A model generated the notes under the pieces. The model did not search any database and was not told where the DNA came from. It saw only the letters and a program-made list of their open reading frames with translations. 64,000 bases of DNA from Flavobacterium jejuense. Its GTDB lineage: Bacteria; Bacteroidota; Bacteroidia; Flavobacteriales; Flavobacteriaceae. The DNA lies in contig NZ_VEVQ02000001.1 in NCBI RefSeq assembly GCF_006491595.2, positions 248,001-312,000 of the forward strand, in the 5' to 3' direction. Positions 8,785 to 16,786 of this stretch are shown here, in pieces. The position numbers were made by a program, and so were the translations under genes. The first letter of the stretch is position 1; each line of letters starts with the position of its first letter.

Positions 8785-9320
8785 TTCTTTAGATTTAGGG
8801 ATTTTTTTAAATGAGAAATGCATCTCGATTTCTGACTTTTTAAAACATCTTTATTTTCATAGTTTAAAATCGTTTGTATTTCCTCTAATTTTTTGTTTTC
8901 AAAATAAAATAGACTTAAAATTTTTTGACATTGTTCTCCTAAATTCTCATAAGCCTTTTTAAGTGCTATTTCTCGCTCGTTTAGAGTGTTATCTTCAGTA
9001 GTATACGATTCTGTTATTACAGTATTTTCAAACTCACTTAAATCAACTGTTTTCTTTGTCTTCAGATAATTAAAAATCATAAATTTTCCGATTCCAATAA
9101 AATATGTATTTATACTGCTTTTTAAATCATCAATGCTATTCTTTCTAGCATTTTCAACTAGCGCAACTATACTATCTTGATAGATGTCTAAGGCAACTTC
9201 ATTAGGAATAGAATAACGGTTTGCCAACTTGAAAAAAGACAATTTATTATCAAGATAAATCTTCTTTATAGTAGCTGTATCGTTTTGTTTTATTCTTTCA
9301 ACTATGTTGTTTTTATTCAT
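8781..9320 (-). CDS. ECF-type RNA polymerase sigma factor
   Basis: 179 residues. Region 2 spans about 20-90 (YLDNKLSFFKLANRYSIPNE, ALDIYQDSIVALVENA, FIGIGKFMIFNYLK) and region 4 about 120-175 (LGEQCQKILSLFYFENKKLEEI, LKSQKSRCISHLKKSL). It is a small extracytoplasmic-function sigma of the Bacteroidota two-domain type, held inactive by the TPR anti-sigma encoded next (ATGA overlap). The upstream motif at 9318-9349 is shared with two nearby operons, pointing to autoregulation. If that motif is a promoter, transcription would begin at or very near the start codon, so the message may be leaderless. Confidence 0.87.
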   Translation of the reverse strand: MNKNNIVERIKQNDTATIKKIYLDNKLSFFKLANRYSIPNEVALDIYQDSIVALVENARKNSIDDLKSSINTYFIGIGKFMIFNYLKTKKTVDLSEFENTVITESYTTEDNTLNEREIALKKAYENLGEQCQKILSLFYFENKKLEEIQTILNYENKDVLKSQKSRCISHLKKSLNLKK

Positions 9321-9349
9321 TAGTAGAAAATGTTTTGTAAAGTAAACTT
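9318..9349 (-). promoter_or_regulatory. Candidate ECF-dependent promoter, site C (sigma operon)
   Basis: On the minus strand the 32-bp site has GTTTACTTT, 8 nt, TTTTCTAC, 1 nt, AATG, and the final ATG is the sigma start codon. It shares all 21 invariant positions with the sites at 9371 and 16694. Read as a promoter, GTTTAC would be the -35 and CTAC the -10 element. Confidence 0.6.
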
Positions 9350-9370
9350 TAAAGCAAAAATAATATTTAT

Positions 9371-9402
9371 GGGTTTACTTTTTTGTTTTTTTTCTACAAA
9401 TG
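9371..9402 (+). promoter_or_regulatory. Candidate ECF-dependent promoter, site A (eight-gene exported-protein operon)
   Basis: GGGTTTACTTT, 8 nt, TTTTCTAC, A, AATG. It matches site B (16694-16725) at 27 of 32 positions. It lies back-to-back with site C in the 110-bp gap between divergent genes, 21 bp from it. The predicted transcript start is near 9404, about 27 nt before the ATG at 9431. No TAnnTTTG vegetative element is seen at this position. Confidence 0.65.
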
Positions 9403-9430
9403 AGCAATAAACATTTAAAATCTATAAATC

Positions 9431-10318
9431 ATGAAGAAATTTTATGCACTGTTACTAATGACTTTCGCTTTTAGTCATTGCACTCATGCACAGTTTTTTA
9501 AAAAATTACAAGACAAAGCCCAGCAGTCTATGGAACGTGCTTTGGAAAGAAAAACAGATGAGAAAATTGATCAAACTACAGAAGCGACTGTAGATACTAT
9601 TTTTGAAGCCCCTAAAAAAATAACAAAGAAAAAACAAAGAAAACAGAAAAAAGCAAGTAAAGAATCAAATGTTGATACACAAGAAATGATTTCTCAAATG
9701 GGTAATGCTGCTCATGAACCTAAATATGTTTTTCCTGTAATAGCAACTATTGAAGTAGAAGATGTAAACGCTAATAGTAAAAAAACAACTATGAAACAAG
9801 GCTATGGCAAAGAGGCTTTGATCACAGAAATGGAAAAAAATGGAGATCCTTTTATCATTGATATGAAAAATGAATCTGCGATTATGTTAAATATTTCTAG
9901 TGGAACGGCTCAAGTGATGTCTTTAGAATGGATGGAAAAGATAATGGGTAACCAAAATATCTCAAGTGAAGAAGCTTCAGACGTTGTTCCTTCAGTAAAA
10001 AAAACAGGAAAAACAAAAGTAATGAATGGGTATACTTGCCATGAATACAATATTACTTACGATGAAGGAAAAATTAATGCTTGGTATGCTCCTGATGTAA
10101 AATTTGATTATCAAGATTATTTGAGAGGAATGTCAAAATTATTCTCCAAGAAAAAAGAAGAAAATCCAATACAACTTTTAAATACAGACTATGGTTACGT
10201 TATGGAAATGACTTTTTTCAATAAACAATCCAAAAAACAAAACTCTATGAAAGTAATTGCTTTAGAGGAAAAAGTGAGAATGATAAATATGAGTTTGTTT
10301 AAAATCCAAAAATTATAA
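9431..10318 (+). CDS. Exported DUF4412-like protein
   Basis: 295 residues with a signal peptide (about 1-20, ending THAQF) and then a basic coiled region (about 60-80, KKITKKKQRKQKKASK). The C-terminal half carries a DUF4412-like beta-rich core with the YTCHEYNITYDEGKINAWYA pattern, reporting a bound or modified polypeptide in that family. Function is unknown. It is the first gene of a tight operon of exported proteins running to 16673, and is preceded by the candidate ECF promoter site A. Confidence 0.7.
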   Translation: MKKFYALLLMTFAFSHCTHAQFFKKLQDKAQQSMERALERKTDEKIDQTTEATVDTIFEAPKKITKKKQRKQKKASKESNVDTQEMISQMGNAAHEPKYVFPVIATIEVEDVNANSKKTTMKQGYGKEALITEMEKNGDPFIIDMKNESAIMLNISSGTAQVMSLEWMEKIMGNQNISSEEASDVVPSVKKTGKTKVMNGYTCHEYNITYDEGKINAWYAPDVKFDYQDYLRGMSKLFSKKKEENPIQLLNTDYGYVMEMTFFNKQSKKQNSMKVIALEEKVRMINMSLFKIQKL

Positions 10319-10319
10319 A

Positions 10320-10940
10320 ATGAAAAAAATTAATGCACTACTAATATCAATTGTAATGTTTTTAAGTTGCCAAGATGCAAAAGAAAAAGCATCTGAAAAT
10401 GTTACAAACTCAGTAATTGAAAAAACACTCAATCAAGTTGGTGTTGCTTCTGAAAATATTGAAAGAGCCAATCAAAATAAAGCTGAAATTGAAATTACTT
10501 ATGACGGACAAAATCTATTTAGTAAAGATGAAAATTTTAAAACTATCATGAATACAGCAGGAAAACAGATGATGGTTTTCTCTATTGATAGTGAAGATGC
10601 AAAGATTAATATATCCTTCTCAGGACTGAAAGATATGTTAGACGTCAAGCCTATTATTGGAAAAAATAAAGAAGGAAAGTTAGATCCTAAAGATGCCAAT
10701 GGTACAGTAGTAACTATTGTAATAGCTAAGGAAAATGGGTTTGTTTATACGTTGCTAGAAGGTGAAGCTACAATAACAAAATTAGTACAAGATGAAGTTA
10801 GTATTGAATTTTCTGGTAAAGCTGGAACTTTTTTAGATGCCAATAAACCCGAAAATTGGAAACCCATTCATGGAAAAATAATAAGTAAATATCCTGTAAT
10901 GAATTTTATTCAGGTTAAAAAAGAAGAGTTATTCTATTAA
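10320..10940 (+). CDS. Lipoprotein of unknown function
   Basis: 206 residues. The signal peptide ends in a lipobox with FLSC (Cys18). The rest is a soluble, beta-rich domain with GNAT-unrelated sequence that I do not recognise. Its start codon lies one base after the preceding stop, so translation is coupled. It is part of the 9431-16673 operon, and its regulation and surface location follow from that context. Confidence 0.7.
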   Translation: MKKINALLISIVMFLSCQDAKEKASENVTNSVIEKTLNQVGVASENIERANQNKAEIEITYDGQNLFSKDENFKTIMNTAGKQMMVFSIDSEDAKINISFSGLKDMLDVKPIIGKNKEGKLDPKDANGTVVTIVIAKENGFVYTLLEGEATITKLVQDEVSIEFSGKAGTFLDANKPENWKPIHGKIISKYPVMNFIQVKKEELFY

Positions 10941-10961
10941 AATTTAAAAAAAAAAATAAAA

Positions 10962-11699
10962 ATGAAAAAAAATATTTCAACCCTATTATTCGTGTCGATT
11001 TTTTCTTTGATTTCATGTTCAAAAGATGATGATGGAACAGTACAACAAGAAACCTTAGGAAATGCTAAAAAAGTAATACTTAATACTTATTCGGAGCAAG
11101 GTAACATAACAACCACTACTTTGTATGAATTTAGTTATAATGAAAATAATTTACTATCAGCAATGAAAATTTCCAATGTTGATGGTGTTAAGAACAGAAC
11201 AATCAATTATAACGCAGATAAAAAAGTTTCTCAAATTACTCAAACATTCAATAATGTTACTAAAATTCTTACTGTTGCTTATAATGGAGAGAACGCTACT
11301 GTTTCAATATCTGGACAAAATGAACCCTATGGTTTAACTTATAATACTACTAATGGCACTTATAATTATTCTAATGGAACAGACTCAGGAACTCTCACCT
11401 ATGGAGAAAATCAGAATTTGATAGGAATTTCTTCAAATAATATCTCTGTATTTTCTAAAAACATAGTACCAAGTATTAAAGGTATCTACGCAAATCAAGA
11501 TAAATTATTCGCATTTATTTCATCTTTTTTATCCAATGGAGATTTTTTGTTTTTTGATAGAAATGCTGCATCAACATTGTTTTTTAATAATGAAAATTAT
11601 TCTATTACTAATGAATCAGAAAAAGGCAGTTTAACATATTATGCTATGATAAACACTAATACTCAGGTAAAAATTGCCGATGTAATAATCATTTATTAA
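10962..11699 (+). CDS. Surface lipoprotein with YD/RHS-like beta repeats
   Basis: 245 residues. The lipobox ISCSKDDD places K-D-D just after the lipidated Cys, resembling the lipoprotein export signal that sends lipoproteins to the outer surface in Flavobacteriaceae. The body alternates short strands and turns (LYEFSYNENNLLSAMKI, TINYNADKKVSQITQT) as in DUF4595/RHS-like proteins. It resembles the later operon gene at 14804-15703 in overall pattern, so the two may be paralogs. Function unknown. Confidence 0.7.
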   Translation: MKKNISTLLFVSIFSLISCSKDDDGTVQQETLGNAKKVILNTYSEQGNITTTTLYEFSYNENNLLSAMKISNVDGVKNRTINYNADKKVSQITQTFNNVTKILTVAYNGENATVSISGQNEPYGLTYNTTNGTYNYSNGTDSGTLTYGENQNLIGISSNNISVFSKNIVPSIKGIYANQDKLFAFISSFLSNGDFLFFDRNAASTLFFNNENYSITNESEKGSLTYYAMINTNTQVKIADVIIIY

Positions 11700-11721
11700 T
11701 TTATTTCATACTGAAAACAAA

Positions 11722-13059
11722 ATGAAAAAAATCACAACAATAATTACATTTTTGTTTGTAATACTACTACAAGCACAAAATTTTACAGGCACTTGGAATA
11801 CTCCTTTTGGCGATGTAAGATTAATTCACGAAGATCAATTTGTATATGGAGATTATTCTTCAATAGGTATAATTGATGCCATACAAACAGGATATACTAT
11901 TAATGGGAAGTTTACCAATAACGGAAAAGTAGGAGAGTTCTACTTCAAATTAGCGTCAGATAATAAATCGTTTACTGGTGAATGGAAATGGCAAGGAGAT
12001 ACTAAAAATCAAGGCAATTGGACAGGAACTTTAAAATCAGATTCTTACCCAAGTTTAAAAATGGACAAATGGACTGGTCAATATGAGTTCAATGCTTATC
12101 CAGGAGTGTTTAATAAAAAACTAAACTTACAACAAAAAGGGTTACGATTGGTAGGTAAATTTGATGATGGAAAATCTTTTTTCGGAAAACTAGACAATGA
12201 TTTGAAAACGGTAGCCTATGGTTCGTTTTATCATGAAAATACTCAGTATAGTCTTTACAAAAGTTATATAAAAACAGAAAACAGTGAAAATATAACAGCT
12301 TGGTATGGACAAATAGGAAAATTAAATACTAATGAAAAGGTTAAGTTTTATGCAAAATTTTTAAAACCGATGACTGTAGCTGAATTTACTTCTTTGACAG
12401 GAGGAAATAGTACATCGGCTACAAATTATACAAAAGCTACTGGAGGCTTAACAACAGTTTCACAAGGATTAAGTAATTCAACTAGTAGTATAAAAACGAA
12501 AAAAGATTATGAGGGAAGGTATAGAGTAACACTTACACATATAAAAGCGGATATTGACACTTTTTTTTATGATTTAGATAATCCTTTAACATGGAATGTA
12601 GATATTTTTGGTACAGCGGGAATTCGGATGTATGGAAAGTCAACTTCAAGTAATGTTGAAATTAAAGCTATTGGAAACAAGAAACCAAGACTATGGGATA
12701 TTTCTTCCTCAGACCCTGTTAAGCTGAAACAAAATAGTGGTCTGAATAATCCAGATAGTAGTAACGAAAATTCTGAAAGCATATATGAATTAATAAAAGT
12801 TTCAGATTCTAACATGTATTATAATATCGATAGGATTATCGAATTTGATATAAAAGGAGATTTAGCAAATGAAAATTTGGAAGTAAATGTTCAAATGGAC
12901 GTTACACAAAAACTGACTGGAAGACCAGATTATAAATTTGGTTGGAAACAAAGAAGTATAAAAATCAAAGACATCGAGTTTGGTAAGCAATATTATTTAG
13001 TAAATAAAAAAGACAAAGATAATTGGATAGCAATAGGTTTTAAAATTGAAAAAAACTAA
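11722..13059 (+). CDS. Exported beta-rich protein with GTW-type repeat and C-terminal domain shared with the next gene
   Basis: 445 residues with a signal peptide (about 1-18, LLQAQ). The N-terminal domain reads FTGTWNTPFGDVRLI, then VYGDY, then FTGEWKW. The C-terminal domain (about 260-445) has GRYRVTL, IFGTAGIRMYGKS, PRLWDIS and KFGWKQRSIKIKDIE. The same order of motifs recurs in the protein encoded at 13064-14203, so the two are diverged tandem paralogs. The fold looks like a secreted beta sandwich or barrel. No enzymatic motif is visible and I do not recognise a named family. Confidence 0.7.
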   Translation: MKKITTIITFLFVILLQAQNFTGTWNTPFGDVRLIHEDQFVYGDYSSIGIIDAIQTGYTINGKFTNNGKVGEFYFKLASDNKSFTGEWKWQGDTKNQGNWTGTLKSDSYPSLKMDKWTGQYEFNAYPGVFNKKLNLQQKGLRLVGKFDDGKSFFGKLDNDLKTVAYGSFYHENTQYSLYKSYIKTENSENITAWYGQIGKLNTNEKVKFYAKFLKPMTVAEFTSLTGGNSTSATNYTKATGGLTTVSQGLSNSTSSIKTKKDYEGRYRVTLTHIKADIDTFFYDLDNPLTWNVDIFGTAGIRMYGKSTSSNVEIKAIGNKKPRLWDISSSDPVKLKQNSGLNNPDSSNENSESIYELIKVSDSNMYYNIDRIIEFDIKGDLANENLEVNVQMDVTQKLTGRPDYKFGWKQRSIKIKDIEFGKQYYLVNKKDKDNWIAIGFKIEKN

Positions 13060-13063
13060 TAAA

Positions 13064-14203
13064 ATGAAAAATCTAAAAATAGTTATTGTTTTCTTTCTAA
13101 TTCAATTCTGTTATGCTCAAGTTGACGGCACTTACAGTACTAATTTTGGTATTGTAAAATTAATACAAGAAGATTCAATTGTATACGGAGATTATGGAGA
13201 AAGAGGAACCGTAGTGGGCAAATTTATAGTGGATAAATTTAATGGACAGGGATATTTAGTGGGAACATTTGCTCATGGAGACAATAAATGGGGTTCGTTT
13301 AAATGGAGTTTTGTATCCAATACATTTTCTGGAAAATGGGGTTGGAATTCCTCATTATCAGGAGGAAATTGGAATGGAGAAATTATATATGATAAACCTT
13401 CAACTACAATGAAATCTGCTATTTGGAGTGGTATTTGGGAGACTGATTTTGGTAAAATTGTTTTAGAGCAAACTGGAAATAAGGTTAAAGGGAAATATAG
13501 AAATCTTGGTTACATAGAAGCAACTGTTGTTGGTGATAAACTTATAGGAACTTTTACAAATAATGGAAGTAAAGGAAATTTTGAATTCACCATGGAATGT
13601 AACGCTTTTAAAGGGAAATGGAGTTGGAACAATTCTCTAAAAGATAAATGGAATGGTACCAAAGCTACAAAATCAAATTTGTGTGATGATTCTCCTTATG
13701 GAGGTCTTTACAGAATTAAGGTGATTGATATGCAAACTACATGCATTGGAAGATCGCAATTAGCTAGTACGATTCAACTTTATGGTGCGATAGGAATTAG
13801 AATATATGGAAAGAGTAAATCAGGAACTATTGATATACCATCAATTAAAAATTACCCTGCCAGAATTTGGGATTATAGTGGTGGTTCTGATACGTTTGAT
13901 GTGAAGCAGAATGCAGGTACAAGATATAATGATGTTTTTGGTGATGCTATTTTTTATTTAGGTAAAAAAGCGATTAATAAGGAACGATTTTATTTAATAA
14001 AAGGAGAATTAGCCAATCAAGAGTTACAAGTAAATGTACAATGCAATTTAAAAGAAGAAAAGAATTTAAGACAAGATATCAACTTTGGTTTTCACCAAAG
14101 AGCTATTCTTATAAAAGATGTTAAAATGGGTAAACCCAACTATTTTATAATTGTAAATGGTGACAACACCTTCAGAATTACATATATAGTTGATAAATTA
14201 TAA
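13064..14203 (+). CDS. Exported beta-rich protein, paralog of the preceding gene
   Basis: I start at the ATG 13064, 4 nt after the preceding stop, because it begins a signal peptide (MKNLKIVIVFFLIQFCYAQ); an in-frame TTG at 13046 is unlikely. 379 residues. Two copies of the GTY/GIW beta domain are present: DGTYSTNFGIVKLIQED-VYGDY, then SGIWETDFGKIVLEQTG-KGKYR, each followed by a WxWN motif. The shared C-terminal domain has GLYRIKV, GAIGIRIYGKS, PARIWDYS and NFGHQRA-like NFGFHQRAILIKD. The gene above has a single clear N-terminal copy. Function is unknown. Confidence 0.7.
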   Translation: MKNLKIVIVFFLIQFCYAQVDGTYSTNFGIVKLIQEDSIVYGDYGERGTVVGKFIVDKFNGQGYLVGTFAHGDNKWGSFKWSFVSNTFSGKWGWNSSLSGGNWNGEIIYDKPSTTMKSAIWSGIWETDFGKIVLEQTGNKVKGKYRNLGYIEATVVGDKLIGTFTNNGSKGNFEFTMECNAFKGKWSWNNSLKDKWNGTKATKSNLCDDSPYGGLYRIKVIDMQTTCIGRSQLASTIQLYGAIGIRIYGKSKSGTIDIPSIKNYPARIWDYSGGSDTFDVKQNAGTRYNDVFGDAIFYLGKKAINKERFYLIKGELANQELQVNVQCNLKEEKNLRQDINFGFHQRAILIKDVKMGKPNYFIIVNGDNTFRITYIVDKL

Positions 14204-14207
14204 TAAA

Positions 14208-14804
14208 ATGAAAAATATCGCAAACACAATACTAGTAGTATTTCTAATAAGTTGTACTTCTAAAAAGGAAAATACAAATTCAGATAATAAGGAAGCTGCC
14301 ATAGAAAATGAGGTGTCAGAAAAAGTAATGTTAGTCAATCCTTGTGATTTAGTTTCTATGGATGATATTGCTTCAGCTTTTGGAATAGATATTGCAACAA
14401 TCGAAAGTTATGCTAGAAACCCATATCCAGATACTAATAGATGTGAATTTATATGGAATGATCCAAATGAGGTTACTAAAGCAAGTCAAATCATGATTAC
14501 GATTTCTTCCAATTTAGAAATGGAGGACATGCCTCGTAAATTCTCCAATATGTTACGAATGGACATAGAAAAAGGAGTTATGGGAACTAAACAGCAAATC
14601 ATAAAACCAACTCCAATTGACGGCTTTGGAGCAAATGCGTATCATTGGGTTGAACCTGATTTTCAAAATGTTCAAAAAATTAAATTTCAGTCTAATGAAG
14701 CCTATTTAATTGAGATACTTTTTAATTCTTCAGAAACAGTAAATTCAGAAGAGATAAAAGAAAAACTACTTCAAATTGGTAAAAACATAAAACAAAAAAT
14801 ATAA
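14208..14804 (+). CDS. Lipoprotein resembling DUF3558-type small exported proteins
   Basis: The ATG at 14208 gives a lipoprotein signal (LISCTSKKEN, Cys15) and lies 4 nt after the preceding stop; a TTG 18 nt upstream is unlikely. 198 residues. The mature part has NPCDLVSMDDIASAFG and, later, RCEFIWND, a two-cysteine arrangement reminiscent of DUF3558 proteins, probably a disulfide-linked fold. The stop overlaps the next start as TAATG. Function unknown; it belongs to the candidate ECF-controlled operon. Confidence 0.68.
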   Translation: MKNIANTILVVFLISCTSKKENTNSDNKEAAIENEVSEKVMLVNPCDLVSMDDIASAFGIDIATIESYARNPYPDTNRCEFIWNDPNEVTKASQIMITISSNLEMEDMPRKFSNMLRMDIEKGVMGTKQQIIKPTPIDGFGANAYHWVEPDFQNVQKIKFQSNEAYLIEILFNSSETVNSEEIKEKLLQIGKNIKQKI

Positions 14805-15703
14805 TGACAAAAAGTATATTAAAAACAATAGCAATTTTATTGTTATTAACGATTGTATCATGTTCAAAAGATGATGATAGTGATCCTGTTGAAACACCAG
14901 AAAAAAAGCTTAAAAGCATCACTTCTTCTAAAGGAGTAACAACTAAAACAACTACTTTTAATTATGATACTTCTGGAAAATGGATATCTGGTGTAAATCG
15001 TTTTGGTAAAAATTACAGTGTAAGTTATACTAGCAATGATAAAATTTCATCGTTTGATGTAGAGAATCAATCTAGTGGTGTAGAATACCTTTATTCTCCA
15101 GCTCCTGATTTTTCTTTAAATAAAATTAAAGTAGATACTTATGAAACGGATTTAATATACAACAACTTTAGAATATCAGACTTTGAATTTTTCGATCCTT
15201 CTTTGGAAAACACTGTCAATGTTACTTATGATGCTGTTGGTAGAATAGCAACAATAACGAATAATGATGAACAAACCCGTTTTTCTTATACTTACGATTC
15301 TTCGAATCGAATTATTCGAGTAGATCAATTAGGCACAGGAAGTCCTGCAGAGCCTTATGTTTTAACATCGTATGCTGAATATGAGTACGAATCGCATAAA
15401 AATCCGGTCTATAAATTCTTTAAGCAACAAATGGATTTTGGTCAATTTATATTTTCACCAATTGAAATTTATCCTTATTTCAGTCGTATTTTTGCTTATA
15501 CGGATTATAACAATATTTATATTTTACCAGAATATAACATTAAATCTGTTAAAGAGTATAGTGTAAATAATACTACTCAACCTATTTTTGACGTAACCAT
15601 GAGCTATACTTTAGAAAATGAAAAAGTAATGTCATTTACAACAACAACTATCTATAATGGAACTACTTCTTCTGAACTAACAAGTTATACATATGAAAAC
15701 TAA
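14804..15703 (+). CDS. Surface lipoprotein with YD/RHS-like repeats
   Basis: 299 residues. Lipobox VSCSKDDD with acidic export-type residues after Cys. Repeated YD-like units such as TFNYDTSGKWISGVNRFG, NVTYDAVGRIATITNN and SYTYDSSNRIIRVDQLG follow. These resemble DUF4595/RHS beta repeats, which build elongated shells. The start overlaps the upstream stop (TAATG), and its 3' end overlaps the OmpA gene start by 11 nt. Probably surface-exposed; ligand unknown. Confidence 0.72.
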   Translation: MTKSILKTIAILLLLTIVSCSKDDDSDPVETPEKKLKSITSSKGVTTKTTTFNYDTSGKWISGVNRFGKNYSVSYTSNDKISSFDVENQSSGVEYLYSPAPDFSLNKIKVDTYETDLIYNNFRISDFEFFDPSLENTVNVTYDAVGRIATITNNDEQTRFSYTYDSSNRIIRVDQLGTGSPAEPYVLTSYAEYEYESHKNPVYKFFKQQMDFGQFIFSPIEIYPYFSRIFAYTDYNNIYILPEYNIKSVKEYSVNNTTQPIFDVTMSYTLENEKVMSFTTTTIYNGTTSSELTSYTYEN

Positions 15704-16673
15704 ATTTTTGATAGTACTGTTTTTATCTTGTTTTACTCTATTAGCTCAAGATATTGATAAAGCAAAAGATCATGAATTATTGACTCGTTATCCTGGTTCT
15801 AAAATTATTTATTACTTCCAAAAAGACTACAATGAATTAAAATTTGCTGTTAAAGCTGCGAAACCAGAAAAAGAGCCTCAAAAATGGTTAGATGTTTCAG
15901 GATACCAAACTTCAATTGTGTATGAAGTTCCTATAGGTAAATCTACTGTTGAGGTAATGAAAAATTACCAAGATGCTTTTAAAGCCAATAATGCCGAAAT
16001 TTTGTTCCAATGTAAAGGCGGTGAATGTGATGGAACAACGGCTTGGTATAGTGCTAAGTTTTTTGAAAAAGTCTACGGTAAAGACAACCGACAAAGTAAC
16101 GGGGAAACAGGACATTATTATGATTTTGGAGCCTATCATGTTGCCCAACGCTATATGGTTGGTAAAATAATTACTTCTGATAAAATTTATTTCATTGAAA
16201 TTGGAATGACTCCAGCTTATGATGGGAAACCTGTAAAAGTATGTGTGGAAGTAATCGAACAAGAAGCATTACAAAGTGGTTTAATTCAAATTAATGCAGA
16301 TGTAATTAAAGACAAACTGGAAAAAGAAGGCAAATTAATTCTAGATGGAATCTTATTTGACACAGGAAAAGCCACTTTAAAGCAAAGTTCATTTTCAGTT
16401 ATTGAAATGGTAGGCGAATATTTAAATAAAAACCCAAAAGCTAGAATTTATATTGTTGGCCATACCGATGATGTAGGGTCTTTAGATACTAATTTGCAAT
16501 TATCTGAAGATAGAGCAGGAGCTGTTGTGAGCGCTTTGATGAATAATTATGGTGATTTTGGAACCGGATTAACTCCATTAGGCGTTGGACCTGCTTGTCC
16601 AGTTGCTACCAATGAAACAGAGGAAGGAAGAATGAAAAATAGAAGAGTGGAAATTGTTTTAAAAAAGAAATAA
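15693..16673 (+). CDS. OmpA-family protein with N-terminal DUF4892-like domain
   Basis: 326 residues. Signal peptide about 1-18 (CFTLLAQ). An N-terminal domain (about 25-195) contains PGSKIIYYFQKDYNEL and CKGGECDGTTAWYSAKFF and resembles DUF4892. The C-terminal OmpA/MotB peptidoglycan-binding domain (about 215-326) has ILFDTGKATLKQSS and GHTDDVGSLDTNLQLSEDRA, ending NRRVEIVLKK. The family tethers the outer envelope to murein. It is the last gene of the 9431-16673 operon and starts inside the end of the previous gene, so the set is translated as one unit. Confidence 0.88.
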   Translation: MKTKFLIVLFLSCFTLLAQDIDKAKDHELLTRYPGSKIIYYFQKDYNELKFAVKAAKPEKEPQKWLDVSGYQTSIVYEVPIGKSTVEVMKNYQDAFKANNAEILFQCKGGECDGTTAWYSAKFFEKVYGKDNRQSNGETGHYYDFGAYHVAQRYMVGKIITSDKIYFIEIGMTPAYDGKPVKVCVEVIEQEALQSGLIQINADVIKDKLEKEGKLILDGILFDTGKATLKQSSFSVIEMVGEYLNKNPKARIYIVGHTDDVGSLDTNLQLSEDRAGAVVSALMNNYGDFGTGLTPLGVGPACPVATNETEEGRMKNRRVEIVLKKK

Positions 16674-16692
16674 GATAGATTTTTTTTGTTTT

Positions 16693-16740
16693 TGGGTTTA
16701 CTTTTTAATTGGTTTTCTACCAATGTATAAAGTGAACCCA
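16693..16740. repeat. 12-bp inverted repeat bracketing candidate promoter site B
   Basis: The arms TGGGTTTACTTT (16693-16704) and AAAGTGAACCCA (16729-16740) match at 11 of 12 positions and flank the -10-like CTAC. The right arm falls at or just after the predicted transcript start, so it could be an operator or a 5' stem-loop. Sites A and C lack a comparable right arm. Confidence 0.5.
16694..16725 (+). promoter_or_regulatory. Candidate ECF-dependent promoter, site B (ELWxxDGT genes)
   Basis: GGGTTTACTTT, 8 nt, TTTTCTAC, C, AATG: 27 of 32 identical to site A and 23 of 32 to site C. It lies in the 113-bp gap after the OmpA gene, about 60 nt before the start at 16787, and separates the ELWxxDGT genes from the upstream operon while linking them to the same regulator. 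Confidence 0.62.
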
Positions 16741-16786
16741 TTTTTTATTCTAAAAAGTGGATGAAAACAATTAAAAATCTTTACTT

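Noticed and set aside
8785..8823. Longer start for the anti-sigma gene at 8823
   Set aside because: It would add 13 residues with no family similarity and overlap the sigma gene by 43 bp; the ATG at 8784 overlaps the TGA as ATGA.
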